A DNA stretch of 64,000 bases from Tetracentron sinense. Taxonomy: Eukaryota; Streptophyta; Magnoliopsida; Trochodendrales; Trochodendraceae. Shown here in pieces: positions 25,954 to 37,666 of the stretch. The notes beneath the pieces were generated by a model, which was given only the letters and a program-made list of their open reading frames with translations, did not search any database and was not told the DNA's origin. Where the stretch lies: the NCBI GenBank assembly GCA_015143295.1, contig CM026565.1, positions 33,240,052 to 33,304,051 on the forward strand. The letters run 5' to 3'. A program made the position numbers and the translations under genes. Position 1 is the stretch's first letter, and the number at the start of each line of letters is the position of its first letter.

Positions 25954-26462
25954 GCACATTGTGATTGACGAGGATGAACCATAAAGGGAAATTTCTATTA
26001 GGGTCTCAAGAGAAGATTTATTAATTTGCAAAATTATTATACATAACAATTTATTTACAAATTAGGATAAACCTAGTAGCAGGTTATATGCAAAATTCTC
26101 AAATTATCATAACTATTTTAAGAAGGGAAATGGAAAACGGGACCACAGGGTGCCTTTCAAACTGACCATCCACTTGAAAATTTATTGTTAAGAACAGTTA
26201 GGGGCTCTGTGATGTTGTGAAATATCTTGATAGGATAATAGTTAATTTACTAATAGCTAAAAATGGAAGAAATTAGGATTGAGGTTCTTTTTGTCTTTTG
26301 GGTGAAAGATAGTGAGTTAACTTATTTACAAATTAAGATAAACCCACAGGAAATATGTAAAATCCCCAAAGTATCAGAACTCCTTTAACTTTATATCTCT
26401 TTACAGTGTGTTGATATTTAACTTAGGGTCATCTAATCAGAACTCTAATTAGAAACGCAACT
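25701..26462. other. Intergenic with repeat remnants
   Basis: Contains an (AAT)n microsatellite near 25919-25952 and words of the dispersed repeats seen at 12.85-13.05 kb and 17.7-17.95 kb (for example 'tttgcaaaattattatacataac'). No gene seen. Confidence 0.5.
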
Positions 26463-27313
26463 TTTTTTTTTGGGTATGAGATGCGGTTAGGTTGCAACCC
26501 CGGTTAGGTGTTAGTATATGTTCTAAGTCAAAGTCGGTGGAGATGACACTCACACCTTCTTGGGAATGGAACCCGGATCACAGGAGTGGTGAGGAGCACA
26601 CACTACCGATGGGGCAAGCAACGTTTCTAGAAACTACCGATGGGTAGGGGTGCACATAATTCGGTTTGGTACGGTTTTGAGAATTTTTGGGACCGAACCG
26701 ATGAACCTTGGTTCTAAAAAACCAACCCAGAACTGAACCATATAGCCTCGGTTTGAAAAAAAATCAACCCAAGACCGAACCGTAGAGCCTCGGTTCAGTT
26801 CGGTTCTACCCACGGGTTTATAATCTGCTCCTAATGTCGATAAATCCAATAATTCACATTCTTAATGTACTAAAATCAAAATTTAAATCTCATCAATGAA
26901 CAAAAATAATCACTAATTAAAACAAATTAAATTGGAACAAAGAGGGGAAGGTAGAGGCGGAAGGGATATTAGGGTTAGGTTTAAAAAAAAAAAAATTATA
27001 AGACCTAGAACCGGTTCGGTTCGGTTTTCATACGGTTTTCGGCTCTCGGCTTCACATTCAGCATTTGGTTCTAAGTTTGGTTTGGTTCTCGGTTCGGTTC
27101 GGTTCGGTTCAGTTTCAAATTGAAATAAACCGGGACCGAACCATAGAAAATCAGTTTAAGTAAAATATGACTAAGAATCGAACCTTGCCTTTAAAAAACC
27201 CGAACCAAACCGAACCATGGTGGTTGGTTCGGTTCAGTTCATGGTTTGAGCCGTACCCATGTTTTGAGCCGTACCCATGTGCACCACTACCGATGGGACA
27301 AGCATCACTTCCT
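26463..27313 (-). mobile_element. SINE-like retroelement, split by a hAT element
   Basis: A poly-T run at about 26463-26473 marks the tail of a - strand element. Read on the - strand, the body has a tRNA-like promoter-type box GGGTTCCATTCCC (26563-26580 region) and a GCTTGCCCCATCGGTAG start. The outer flanks carry AGAAACGCAAC on both sides (26452-26462 and 27314-27324), an 11-bp target duplication. The 5' part appears partly duplicated around the hAT insertion (GATGGGGCAAGCA, GATGGGACAAGCA). Confidence 0.65.
26645..27289. mobile_element. Non-autonomous hAT-type element
   Basis: 645 bp with ends TAGGGGTGCACA and TGTGCACCACTA and a perfect 8-bp duplication CCGATGGG (26637-26644, 27290-27297). 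The body is dense in GGTTCGGTTCGG / CCGAACCGA words in both orientations, as in the subterminal repeats of hAT elements. No transposase coding. It lies inside the SINE-like element. Confidence 0.85.
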
Positions 27314-27357
27314 AGAAACGCAACCTTCCCAAAAAAAAAAAACAAATTAGCAAGAGA

Positions 27358-27695
27358 CCAAATCCTCTAAGGTGATAACTGGATTTGGCAAATCCGGTTA
27401 TCACCCCTTGAGGTTGCCACGTGTCCCTTTTGAGACCTCTTAAGTGTGGTTAAGATCTACCCACCCTTACAGTTCACCCACCCATCTTTTTTTTTTAGAA
27501 AAAAATATTAATTCTTTTTTAATATTTTAATATTAAAAAATCTCAACAAATAGTTTTTTAATTTTTAAAAAAAGAAATAATATTTAATTAAAAAAACCAA
27601 GGATGTGTGTGAAAGAGACACGTGGCAACCTCAAGGGGTGATAACCGGATTTGCCGATTTGCCAAATCCAGTAATCACCGTAGAGGATTTGGTTT
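27358..27695. mobile_element. Foldback MITE just upstream of copy C promoter
   Basis: Inverted arms ACCAAATCCTCTA...GGTGATAAC-like and its complement enclose CCACGTGTCCCTTTTGAGAC-like sequence and an AT-rich centre. The flanks share TTAG(C/T)AA, an imperfect 10-bp duplication. It ends about 85 bp from the TATA-like motif of copy C and so may change its regulation. Confidence 0.7.
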
Positions 27696-27779
27696 AGTAA
27701 TATAGAATTATTGTTGGGGGGGGGGGATGGATTCACCATTGTCAAAGTCATCAGTCAATCCTGCCGACTGATTATTGGG

Positions 27780-27786
27780 TATAAAC
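27780..27786 (+). promoter_or_regulatory. Putative TATA box of copy C
   Basis: TATAAAC, 42 nt before the start codon, at the same spacing as in gene B. A run of 13 G lies at about 27715-27727. Confidence 0.6.
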
Positions 27787-28555
27787 ACATCGTGAGAGAG
27801 CGAGCTTTACACTGTTCCCTAATGGCTTCCAAGAAAATTTTCCTCTTCATTCTCCTATGCATTTCCATGAGATCGTATTCTGCTGTTGTAGAAACCAACA
27901 CCATTACACAAGGCCACCAGCTCATGGACTACCAGCACTTGGTTTCTGCTGGTGGGATCTTCAAATTAGGATTCTTCAGCCCCGGAAATTCGAAGCAACG
28001 GTACATAGGAATATGGTACAATGAAGGTCCAGATTATATAGTTTGGGTTGCCAACCGAAACACCCCCATCATCGACACCTACGGAGTTCTCACGATCGAT
28101 GCTGATGGAAATTTGAAAATTTTACACGGGGATGAGACTCTTATTGTGTTGAATTCTAATAAAGCGACTACAAATGCAACTACTACTTTAGAGGATAACG
28201 GAAATTTTATATTGAGAGAAGTGAATTCCAAGCGGGTACTGTGGCAAAGCTTCGATTATCCTACAAACACCCTTCTGCCCGGGATGAAACTAGGTGTGAA
28301 TTTAAATACGGGGCATAGATGGTCACTTGTTTCATGGTTAAGCAGTGAGGAACCAGCTACAGGGGCCTTCACCCTCGGCGGGGATCCCAACGGCACGACG
28401 CAATTGTTCATGTGGCAGCGAGGGGACCTTTACTGGACTAGTGGGGCATGGCGCAACGGGACTTTCGAGTTCTTTGAGTTTGTGTCTTGGAACGCGGTGG
28501 ATCCAAAATACCAAATGGAATACATTTCAGATGGGGATGAGAAGTACTTCACTTA

Positions 28556-29927
28556 GGTGACGTTTGGTTAGACTTCTCACAAAAGAAAAATACTTCCTCA
28601 AGAGTTACTTCGCCGGAAGTAACTCCTGAGGAAGTTTGAAAAAGTCATTAGATGAGAGATTAGTGTTTGGCTTACACATCTGAAAAGTGAATCTCAAAAA
28701 CCCCAAAATTAATTTTGTGTTTGTTTGCACTTACAAGAAATTTGAAAGATATTGTCAGTACCCTTTTTTGCATGGTTCTTTGCCAAAATTACCCTCCCTT
28801 GGATAAAATCTTTAAATTGAATGAAATCCCTTTTAAAATAAATTAAATGGTCTTTTAGAAATATTTTTCATTTTTTTTGATTTTTTTATAATTTTACCAA
28901 AATGTCCATGACTTTTGAAAATCACGCAAATACCCATAGAGTTCAAAACCATTTAAAATTTTCAAAATGAGTTGCAAAATGTTAATTAATATTTTTATTT
29001 CCTAATTTTACCTTTTTTAAATATATTTTTTTGTATTTTAAAAAGCTTTTTATTAAAAAATACTTAACTTTTCAACAAATGACATTTACGTCCTTTGTCT
29101 TCAACCTCAGGCAAGAACGCTACTGGCAGGGTTTTGAAATCTGTTTCTTTTATTTTGCTTGGTTTTCTCCAAAAAAAAAAGGGATTTATGCATAATCTAT
29201 TTAAACCTTATCCAAAGGATTTCCAACCCATTTGAATCAACCAAAATCCAAACCGTGAACAATGGGAGAGTTTGGATAAAACCAAAACTCTCCCATTCTC
29301 CTCCATTTTCAGCCAATCCCCAAGGCCTTTGCCCCCAATCTAACTCATTTGAAATCCTATCAATACAACATTCAAAAAACGAATGAGAATGAGAAATTTT
29401 TAAGGAAAAAAAACTTTTGGAGAGAAGAATTGAGAAGAAAATATAGGGAAAAAATCTGGGAGAAGACAATACTATTCATCGTCTTCAACCTGCTGCAAGC
29501 ATAGGAATTCTTTCGCAAAGAATGAAAAACTGTTGCAGAAAAAATAAAAAATTATGGGTTGCAAACCAACTGATTCTATGATAGATACCGTAGATTAGAT
29601 TAGGGAAAAGAGAGGAAAAGATGAAGAAATTACCGACGGAAGCAGCAGAGGGAAGGAAGATGAGGCTGACCATGAACGGTTAAGAAAAAAAAAAAACCTT
29701 CGTTCCCGCAAAACACCGTCAACTTCCCGCGGAAATTGTATCAACTTCCCACGGAAGTAACAAAGACCCTACTTTCCGGGGAAATAGAAATTTCGACTTT
29801 CACCGACTTCCACTTTTTCTGGAAGTGAAAATGATATTGGCAAACCAAACACGAAAATATCCCACTTTTGACTTCCCCTAACCTAGAAGTCGTAAAAGTC
29901 ACTAGGGAAGTCTAACCAAACGCCACC
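28556..29927. mobile_element. PIF/Harbinger-type non-autonomous element in exon 1 of copy C
   Basis: 1372 bp. Inverted ends match at 20 of 21 positions (left starts GGTGACGTTTGGTTAGAC, right complement starts GGTGGCGTTTGGTTAGAC). It is flanked by TTA (28553-28555, 29928-29930); gene B has a single TTA at this codon. Subterminal regions carry repeated short words such as ACTTCC and GGAAGT in both orientations. The body (28700-29700) has no open frame long enough for a transposase. Confidence 0.93.
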
Positions 29928-30736
29928 TTATAGCGTTAAGGATGGAAGTAATTCGATGTGGGTGATGGAACCGTCGGGGCAAATCGCGGACAAACGGGAA
30001 CAAACAATAAGTTATATTGGAACATCCAATTTTTGTGATGGCTATAGCTTTGATCAAGGGTGTTTGGGGCCGAAGCTGCCGGAGTGCAGGAATAGTAGTA
30101 AAGATGTGTTCGAGCCGAAATCCGGTAGCATGAATGGTGATGCCTATAAGATTGATGGAAATTCGAGCTTGGGACTCAGTGATTGTAAGGCCGAGTGCAC
30201 GAGCAATTGTTCTTGTGTGGCTTATACAGAACATTATTCAAATGGTACGGGATGCGTGTATTGGAGCAGTGGGCCGAGCTTTAAAGAGTATACGAATGGG
30301 AAACAGATGTTCATTCTTGGTCCAAACAAAGGTAAGTCTACCTTATCGCCAATGGAAGGATGTAATAGTATATGAATGGTAGGGGTTGGCCTGGTGAGAG
30401 GAACTTCGCAGCAATGGATGTTGCAGGGCTCACACGGCTTTAACCACCCAATAGGCAGCCTTAACACAAAAAAAAAAAAAAAGTGACACTTTAGTGTAAA
30501 ATAGAGCTCCAACTATTTAGTGTAAAACAGTGGCACTTTTGTCATTAGGGAGGGAGGCAATTTTGCAAAACACTTTCTCTCTCATAATTTATAAGATTGC
30601 CACCCTTTGCACTACAAAGGGCAGCTCTGCTTCTCTACTGTGAAGCGGAGCTCCCCTTTGTATTTAAACTGAAAAAAATCTCAACCTGTTTTTTTACTTT
30701 AAATATGCATATGTGGAAGCTCTGCTTTAAATATTT

Positions 30737-31415
30737 GAAATCAAACTCTCCTTTGTCATTACAATTGATGGTAGTTCTATAATCAGAGGAGAAATCATGC
30801 TTACAAGACTGTCATTTTTTTTCCGTAATTACATAATTGTCAGTTAGGTTTGCATTGAAATATGGAGCTCCATCAAACGTGTTGAAGCGTAGTTCCGACT
30901 CATCTAAAACTTTTTTAATAACTCAAGAACAATAGCTCAAACACAAAATGAGCTGCCAATACATCACAAAATGTGTCAAAACAAGTATACATCCCGAAAA
31001 ATCTTCTCTACTATTATTACTAAAGATCATAATTTCGCACATTTTCGTATGTGTCTGTAGCCCATTGGGTAGTTGCAGCCCTGTGCTGCAACAGTTATTG
31101 CAGCAATGGTGATGGGTTGGGTAAGTGAGAGAGAGAGAAGTCCCAGCCCATATTCTAGGACTTGCATTTGATCTCAGTTCGATTTAGGAAGTGCCTATAA
31201 CTCAGTTCAATTTAGGAAGTGCCTATAAGTCCAGGCCAGTTTGGCTCCTGTTTGAACTAACTGATTAATTTTTGAATATTAGCATCACAAACATTTAATA
31301 AGCTTGAAAACAGCAGTTAGCGAGAGAGAGAGAAGTCCCTGCCTAACACAAAAATTGTTCTATTATAGAAGAGGAGAGAGTATGGAAACTTTCTGAATGT
31401 GAGACTATCTTAGCA

Positions 31416-31488
<73 letters not shown>

Positions 31489-32480
31489 TTGAAATCAAAC
31501 TCTCCTTTGTCATTACAATTGATGGTAGTTCTATAATCATAGGAGAAATCATGCTTACAAAACTGTCATTTTTTTTTTCGGTAATTACATAATTGTCAGT
31601 TAGCTTTGCATTTAAATATGGAGCTCCATCAAACGTGTTGAAGCGTAGTTCCGACTCATCTAAAACTTTTTTAATAACTCCAGAACAATAGCTCAAACAC
31701 AAAATGAGCTGCAAATACATCACAAAATGTGTCAAAACAAGTATACATCCCGAAAAATCTTCTCTACTATTATTACTAACTAGCAGGTGGCACATGCGAT
31801 GCACGTGAGAGTAAGGGGAATGAGTTAACCACAGTTAATAGGAGTTAAAAGGAACACGTGTTAACCTGTAGGTGTGATTGAACTCTCCCTGAGTTCAATT
31901 GCAATTGGCTGTGATTCTATTCTTTAAATAGATAGATGAGTAAGGGATAGTTTGGGAATTAAAATAAAATATTAAATCAAAGTTTTATTTTATGAGGGTA
32001 TGTAGGGAATTTTGAAAAAATCAGGCTACGCCTGGCTCTCGCATTATAATAGTAAAGAAGATCATAATTTCGCACATTTTCCTATGTGTCTGTAGCCCAT
32101 TGGGTAGTTGCAGCCCTGTGCTGCAACAGTTATTGCAACAATGGTGATGGGTTGGGTAAGTGAGAGAGAGAGAAGTCCAAGCCCATATTCTAGGACTTGC
32201 ATTTGATCTCAGTTCAATTTAGGAAGTGCCTATAAGGCCAGGCTAGTTTGGCTCCTGTTTGAACTAACTGGTTAATTTTGGAATATTAGCATCACAAACA
32301 TTTAATAAGCTTGAAAACAGCAGTTAACGAGAGAGAGAAGTCCCTGCCTAACACAAAAATTGTTCTATTATAGAAGAGGAGAGAGTATGGAAACTTTCTG
32401 AATGTGAGACTATCTTAGCATTCCTCTCTCTCTCTCTCTACACACACAAACACACACACATATATATATATATATATAAA
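30737..32480 (+). repeat. Tandem duplication within intron 1 of copy C
   Basis: The segment starting GAAATCAAACTCTCCTTTGT at 30737 recurs at 31491, 754 bp later, and the two copies run in parallel through 'cccattgggtagttgcagcc' (31060, 32097) to a (TC)n(AC)n(AT)n microsatellite at about 31418-31488 and 32423-32478. The join lies in the microsatellite. Gene B has one copy of this stretch. The second unit holds an extra 275-bp insertion. Confidence 0.88.
31779..32055 (-). mobile_element. Insertion with Helitron-like end, in intron 1 of copy C
   Basis: Absent from the other unit of the tandem duplication (31018-31022 region), so it is a bona fide insertion of about 275 bp. The left edge is ACTAGCAGGTGGCACATGC, then GATGCACGTG; the right edge is CTCTCGCATTATAATAG. 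The left edge resembles 34992 and 62290, which share a C(C)CGTGC...GCACAG hairpin beside CTAG. That is compatible with a Helitron 3' end read on the - strand, but no clean A/T junction could be shown. It also contains a piece of the MITE family of 24616-24969 (31825-31925). Confidence 0.45.
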
Positions 32481-34509
32481 TTTAAGTTCCTGAAATAAAT
32501 ATGTACAGAAAATTGATTCTTGTCATTGATTCCTAAGTGCCCAGAATCGGAAGCGAGAGTGGGAAGGCTGGAGTGAAGATACTCAAAGGTTAGGAATACC
32601 TTCATTCATATATGGATTATCAAAAAGTCTCCTTGAATTCTTCATTTCTCTATAGGAAATATGCAAAATGGCTTACAAATTGTTGAATATGAGATAAATA
32701 GATAAATGGTATCTGCTTGTTACTGCAGGAAAGTATTGGTGGATATGGTTTTGCATTGCAGTAGCAGTTGCTCTAGTTATACTTCTCTTGGTCTATTTGT
32801 ACTGTTTAAAGAGAAAAGTCAGACTAGAAGGTAATCTCTCATAGTAAAAACAAAAAAAACAAAAGCTGAAAGGGTGACTCTCATGATCCAACATTGTTTA
32901 TTCCCATGTGGGCAACATTTCTAATTTGTATGTATACTAAACAGGGGAGAAGGAAGCAAGTGAGGCGATGTTATTCCTTGAGCTAGAAAGTAATACAACT
33001 TCTGATAAATTTGTCGATGCAAATGAGCTTGGTAAAGAAGGGAAGGGCCATGATCTGAAAATATTTAGTTTTGCTTCTATAATGGCTGCCACAAACAACT
33101 TCTCATCTGAAAATAAGCTTGGCGAGGGTGGTTTTGGACCTGTTTACAAGGTAAACAAGACTCTTAAATCAAAATGCTTTGAAAAATTAGTTTCAAACAT
33201 TGAGATGTTACTTAAGAATTTCCATTTCAGGGAAAATTACTCGAGGGGCAAGAAATAGCTGTGAAAAGACTTTCAAGAAGTTCAGGACAAGGACTAGTGG
33301 AGTTCAAAAATGAGATTATTCTTATTTCCAAACTCCAACACATGAATCTTGTTAGGCTTTTGGGTTGCTGCATGCAAGGAGAAGAAAAGATGCTAATCTA
33401 TGAGTTTATGCCCAACAAAAGCTTGGATTTCTTCCTATTTGGTCAGCAATTTTTTTCAATTCAATTACATCTATTTCTTCGGTTTAGCAGTACTTCCAAC
33501 TTAATTTGTTTGTCTCTTACTAATTATATTTGTAAATATTACTACGAGACAGATCCTAGTAGGAAGGAGCTTTTAGGCTGGAAGAAACGTTTCAACATCA
33601 TCGAAGGGATCGCTCAAGGACTTCTTTACCTTCATAAATATTCTAGACTGAGAATAATTCATAGAGATTTGAAAGCCAGCAACATTTTACTGGACGTTGA
33701 CCTGAACCCGAAAATTTCAGATTTTGGCATGGCTAGAATTTTTGGGCGAAATGCATCCGAAGCAAATACAAATAGGATTGTTGGCACCTAGTAAGTTAAC
33801 AACACTTACTATATATGTATATACATATACATATATATATATATATATATGTTCAAGTGTTTGCACACTCACAAGCACGCATATTCCCTTAATACTGAGA
33901 AATTCTTCTTAATGATTAAATACAGCGGTTATATGTCTCCTGAATACGCAATGGAGGGAATTTTCTCAGTGAAATCTGATGTATTCAGCTTCGGAGTCTT
34001 ACTGTTGGAGATTGTGAGTGGCCGAAAGAACAACAGTTTCTATGATCTTGATCGCCCTCTCAACCTTATTGGATATGTAAGTAATTACTGAAATAAATCT
34101 CAAGACCATGTGATTTTGCATTAAGACCTTGACTAACATTTTAAAGTAAACTGGAATTTTCAGACATGGGAGCTGTGGAAAGAAGGTACTATCTTAGAGC
34201 TAATGGATCCAACATTGGGTGCTTCATGTCCAAAACAGGAAGTGTTGAGATGCATTCATGTGGGTCTGTTGTGCGTTCAAGAAAATGCAATGGACAGACC
34301 CAACATGTCAGACGTTGTTTCTATGCTTAGTAATGAAACAATGCCTCTGCCTTCTCCAAAACAACCTGCATTTTCTACTGGGAGAAGTATTACTACAGCA
34401 GATTTATCTAAAGCCAAGTCAAGGAAATATTCCGTAAATGGACTTACAATTTCTGAGATGGAAGCCCGATAGAGCTATTGGTTTCCATGACCATATATCT
34501 CATATAGAT

Positions 34510-34991
34510 GATTTTTTTTTCTTTATGGGTATCACTTAAGAGATCTGTTTATGTATATTGCGAATGTTTACGCCTACAGTTAGGATTTTAAAGCCACTGT
34601 TTTTCATTTCGATAGAATCTTATAATCCTCGCAATTCAAAAGCAATAAAACCCGTTACTAGGAAATGCTATTTTAGAAATACAAGAAACCAAGCAGAATG
34701 ACTTACTGCAATTTATCTTACTTTATATTATCAAAATGGATTACACAACACAACTATCGGCTGAGGCTTTTGTCTAAAATAATTCAGAGTTTACCAAAAA
34801 CGTATAAAATTTGAGGCCTAGACACAAACCTAAATACCCAACCTGCAATGAAAATTGCAGTAATCTTGAGCCCGGTTGTGAGACTTTCGATAAGCTCAAT
34901 ACTACAATGCACCCTTTTGAGTGTGGGATGGCTATTAATAACATTGTAAAAAAAACCTGACCTAAACCCCATGTTTGATTTTCATTTTTAA
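34510..34991. repeat. Duplicated 3' flank, copy 2 (left part)
   Basis: Continues past the stop codon of copy C with similarity to the 3' flanks of gene B and copy G, up to CCCATGTTTGATTTTCATTT at about 34968-34987. Similarity then stops and resumes at 38708. Confidence 0.8.
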
Positions 34992-35410
34992 CTACCCGTG
35001 CTATGCACAGGATGTAAATAAGGAAGGAAAATAATTAAAAAATTTAAAATAAATTTGAAATTATATCAATTACTATGAAGTTATAGTCAATGGAACAGTT
35101 ATATATAATCAAGTTTTGAGTCCAAAAGAAATCATAAACTGTCTTTGAGGAATTACCACTCACAGCCACTTGGGAGATTCAATTTTTTTTAGAAGACATC
35201 CTATTGAGAAATCAAAGATGTAAAGAGTTATAATCGAGTATGGCTCAAAAAAGTTTACTGTATCTTCAAAAAAATATATATATTTTTTCAATATTTAATT
35301 CACTCATGTAAATAGTAGCCTCAGTTGGAAGAATGGTTAAAACTAAAATAGTTATAATAACGTAGTTGTGGCCATTATCTCTCTCCTGGTCGACTTAGAT
35401 AAAAATTGAA

Positions 35411-35721
35411 AAGGGAAAGTCCTGTGGCATGGCCTACCTCCACGAATGCAGTCCACGAAAATTCATCCATGGAGATATTAAGCCCTCCAACAATCTCTTA
35501 TGGTCCGTTTGTTTTGATGTAAAATAGAGGAAAACAAAATAATTCCACTGAAAGTATAATTTTTCTTGTGTATTTTCTTTAGGACAATTGACATTTTCCA
35601 TGAATTTCATTTGTTTCCCCTTATTTTACATCAAAACAAACGGAGCATTAGATGCAAACCTCCATCCATACATCTCCGAATTCGGCCTCAACCGTCTAAT
35701 CAACATTACCGGTAATGAGTA
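35411..35721 (+). pseudogene. Fragment of an LRR-type receptor kinase (ZAR1-like)
   Basis: With the 147-bp element and one TTA removed, the sequence reads on as GMAYLHECSPRKF, then IHGDIKPSN, then LHPYISEFGLNRLINITG, and stops at TAG 35719-35721. These are kinase subdomains VIa-VII of the LRR receptor-kinase group in which the catalytic loop has HG(D/N)IKPSN and the DFG region reads ISDFGLNRL; here DFG has become EFG. It is clearly not part of the S-domain family of this cluster. It spans about 55 codons, with no other exon nearby, so it is a stray or captured piece. Confidence 0.75.
35501..35647. mobile_element. MITE inside the LRR-kinase fragment
   Basis: 147 bp with inverted ends (TCCGTTTGTTTTGATGTAAA and its complement) and TTA on both sides (35498-35500, 35648-35650). 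Removing the element and one TTA restores the kinase reading frame, which supports a 3-bp target duplication. Confidence 0.85.
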
Positions 35722-36377
35722 GCTTAAAGCTTTTCGGATTGGTGACGATTAAGAATGAATTAGGTAGGACAAAACAGGGTAGTAGCAGCAGTTTAATAAA
35801 CAATTAAAACACGAATTAAATAGCGGAAGAGGCATAGAACACGATCGAAAGCAGAGTACCTTCAATCTTTTTGGATCGGTGATGAAGAATCAATTATGGG
35901 AGAGAAAACGCATTAGTAGCAAAAACTTAAGTGAAATCCAGTCCAGATATAGCCAAAATATGAATTTAATAAGAAGCCATTTTTCCACGCTCTGTCTCCA
36001 TCTCTCTCATAACTTATTAAAAGAGTTGCATCGTTCCCTAGTCCCCACTTTATCACTATGGAAATCAGAGTTCAAATAGTTGCAACCCTTCGAGACTCAT
36101 TGAAAGGCGTCTTGGTTGTGACGGTTCATGCATCCAACCCGTCTCTCCACTCATCCTTCTCACTGTACAGAAAGGATACGTCTCTTTACACTCTAAAGAT
36201 AAAGATCCATCCAAAGGGTTGTAACTACTGAATTACCCATGGTACCAACACTTCAAAATCAAGAACACATATAGTCTCTGTAACTGCCCGAAATTGGAAC
36301 CATTGTGTGGCTCGTTTGTTTAATATTTCAACAAAGAGAGAGCAATAGAGAATAGAGAAAATTGAGTAAAAGAGGAG
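35722..36377. other. Repeat-derived, no gene seen
   Basis: Contains 'ggattggtgac...gaattaggtagg' and 'gaaagcagagtaccttcaatctttttggatcggtgatgaa', the sort of text found in LTR remnants. No ends or frame recognised. Confidence 0.4.
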
Positions 36378-36672
36378 TGATGCGTATCCAACGCAACCAC
36401 TAATCCCAAAAGCCTGGACTGATGGGAATGACATAATTTAAATATATATCATATGGCACATAACAGACCACCACGCTTCTGCATCTGCCGTCCATGGCGG
36501 CTTTCACTCTGGGGCGGGACACTTCTCTGGCCTTTTTTCCATGGTCCTCCCCAGGTGACCCTTTCCGTGACTCAAACCCAACACGTGGTGTCTGGCTCTG
36601 ATATCATTGATGCGTATCCAACGCAACCACTAATCCCAAAAGCCCGGACTGATGGGAATATGACACATAACA
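36378..36672 (-). mobile_element. Very small TRIM-type LTR retrotransposon (295 bp)
   Basis: Two direct repeats, each starting TGATGCGTATCCAACG and ending CATAACA, lie at 36378-36465 (88 bp) and 36608-36672 (65 bp); they differ by a 23-nt indel. Flanks show a perfect 5-bp duplication AGGAG (36373-36377, 36673-36677). Beside the second repeat is GGCTCTGATATCA, the complement of a tRNA-iMet-type primer site with one mismatch, so the element is on the - strand. The internal part is about 142 bp and codes for nothing. Confidence 0.85.
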
Positions 36673-37093
36673 AGGAGACAATGAAGAAGTGCAACGTCCT
36701 TACCTGTTGAGAGATTGTCACGTACATGCAAAATGCCTCATGCAGTCCTTCTCAATTGCTATTTGCAATTGATGTGTACTTAGTTGTAGTGTGCATGTGT
36801 ATGCATGGTATCCTTTGTGTATGTGCAGGTGGGTGGTTAGTTATGTGGGTTGTCGTTAGTTGTTTGGTTACAGAGTACTGGGTTAGTAGGTGTTGAGTTA
36901 GTTAGGAAGTTATGTTGTGGTTAGAGAGTTATGTATTATGGGATGTGTCCACACGTGTGATGATAGATATGTATTTAAACATTGCATGTTAATTTGAAGA
37001 GGAAATGAATGAAAAACGTAATCTCAACCACTGTCTCAGGAGGATAACCTCCTCGAAGTGGTCTCTTCTCTCATCCTATCTCTCTTCTAAATA

Positions 37094-37342
37094 ATGCACA
37101 CGTTACAAGTGGTATCAGAGCCAACCACCCTGGGAATGGCCGTGGCCGACTGTATACGTACAATGTTGAAAAATGTGAAAAAGCTTCAAACAATTTCAAA
37201 GCAACAAGGCCAAAAATTTGATGAGCTTTACAATATGCTCATGATTGGAAGACTGGACTGCGTTGAAACGGATGTCAAAACGAATGCCAATGAGATCAAT
37301 GGACTTGCTTTGATCAGCAAGGACCAAAAAGAGCATACCTGA
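37094..37342 (+). pseudogene. Gag-like N-terminal remnant of the LTR element
   Basis: Open from just inside the primer site; the likely start is the ATG at 37136 (MAVADCIRTMLKNVKK). About 68 residues, predicted helical, no zinc knuckle. It stops at TGA 37340-37342, and protease, reverse transcriptase and integrase are absent. It can only be mobilised by a partner element. Confidence 0.55.
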
Positions 37343-37666
37343 TTGATAACTTTTTTGGTCCCACAATTTGGTGGAATAGTTCATGAATAGAGTTCTTGCA
37401 ACCAAAAGCTTGACGTAATTGCTAGGAAGAAGAAGAAGCTGATGAACATGCGTGAGGTTGGGAGCAAAAAAAAAAGTCATTCAATGTCCAACCTTGAGGA
37501 CAAGGTTGTGTGAAGGAGAAGGGAATGTCACGTGCATGCAAGATGCCTCATGCCATCCTTCTCAATTGCTATTTACCCGTGACGTGTACATGGTTGTAGT
37601 GTGCATGTGCATTCATGGTGTCCTTTGTGTATGTGCAGGTGGGTGGTTAGTTACGTGGGTTGCCAT

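Larger units (their letters stand above)
27822..34472 (+). pseudogene. Copy C: S-domain receptor kinase interrupted only by a transposon
   Basis: Exons: 27822-28555 plus 29931-30331 (exon 1, split), 32729-32830, 32945-33150, 33231-33441, 33553-33790, 33926-34076, 34164-34472. Without the element and one TTA the frame is open throughout, 783 residues, with the same architecture as gene B: signal peptide, lectin, PAN-like Cys pattern, membrane exon, [21 protein letters not shown], and an NGLTISEMEAR end. The element places TAG at 28554-28556, inside the S-locus glycoprotein-like region, so the allele shown would give about 245 residues of soluble lectin-type ectodomain. Intron 1 is larger than in gene B (2397 versus 1593 bp) because of an internal tandem duplication and an insertion. 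All splice sites look canonical. It is a recent knock-out rather than an old fossil. Confidence 0.9.

Noticed and set aside
28556-29927. The Harbinger-type element in copy C acting as an intron
   Set aside because: Any donor at its left edge keeps the TAG made by the TTA/G junction, so splicing at the edge would not restore the frame.
31445-31804. 119-codon reverse-strand frame in intron 1 of copy C
   Set aside because: It runs through a microsatellite and a duplicated intron segment; no domain.
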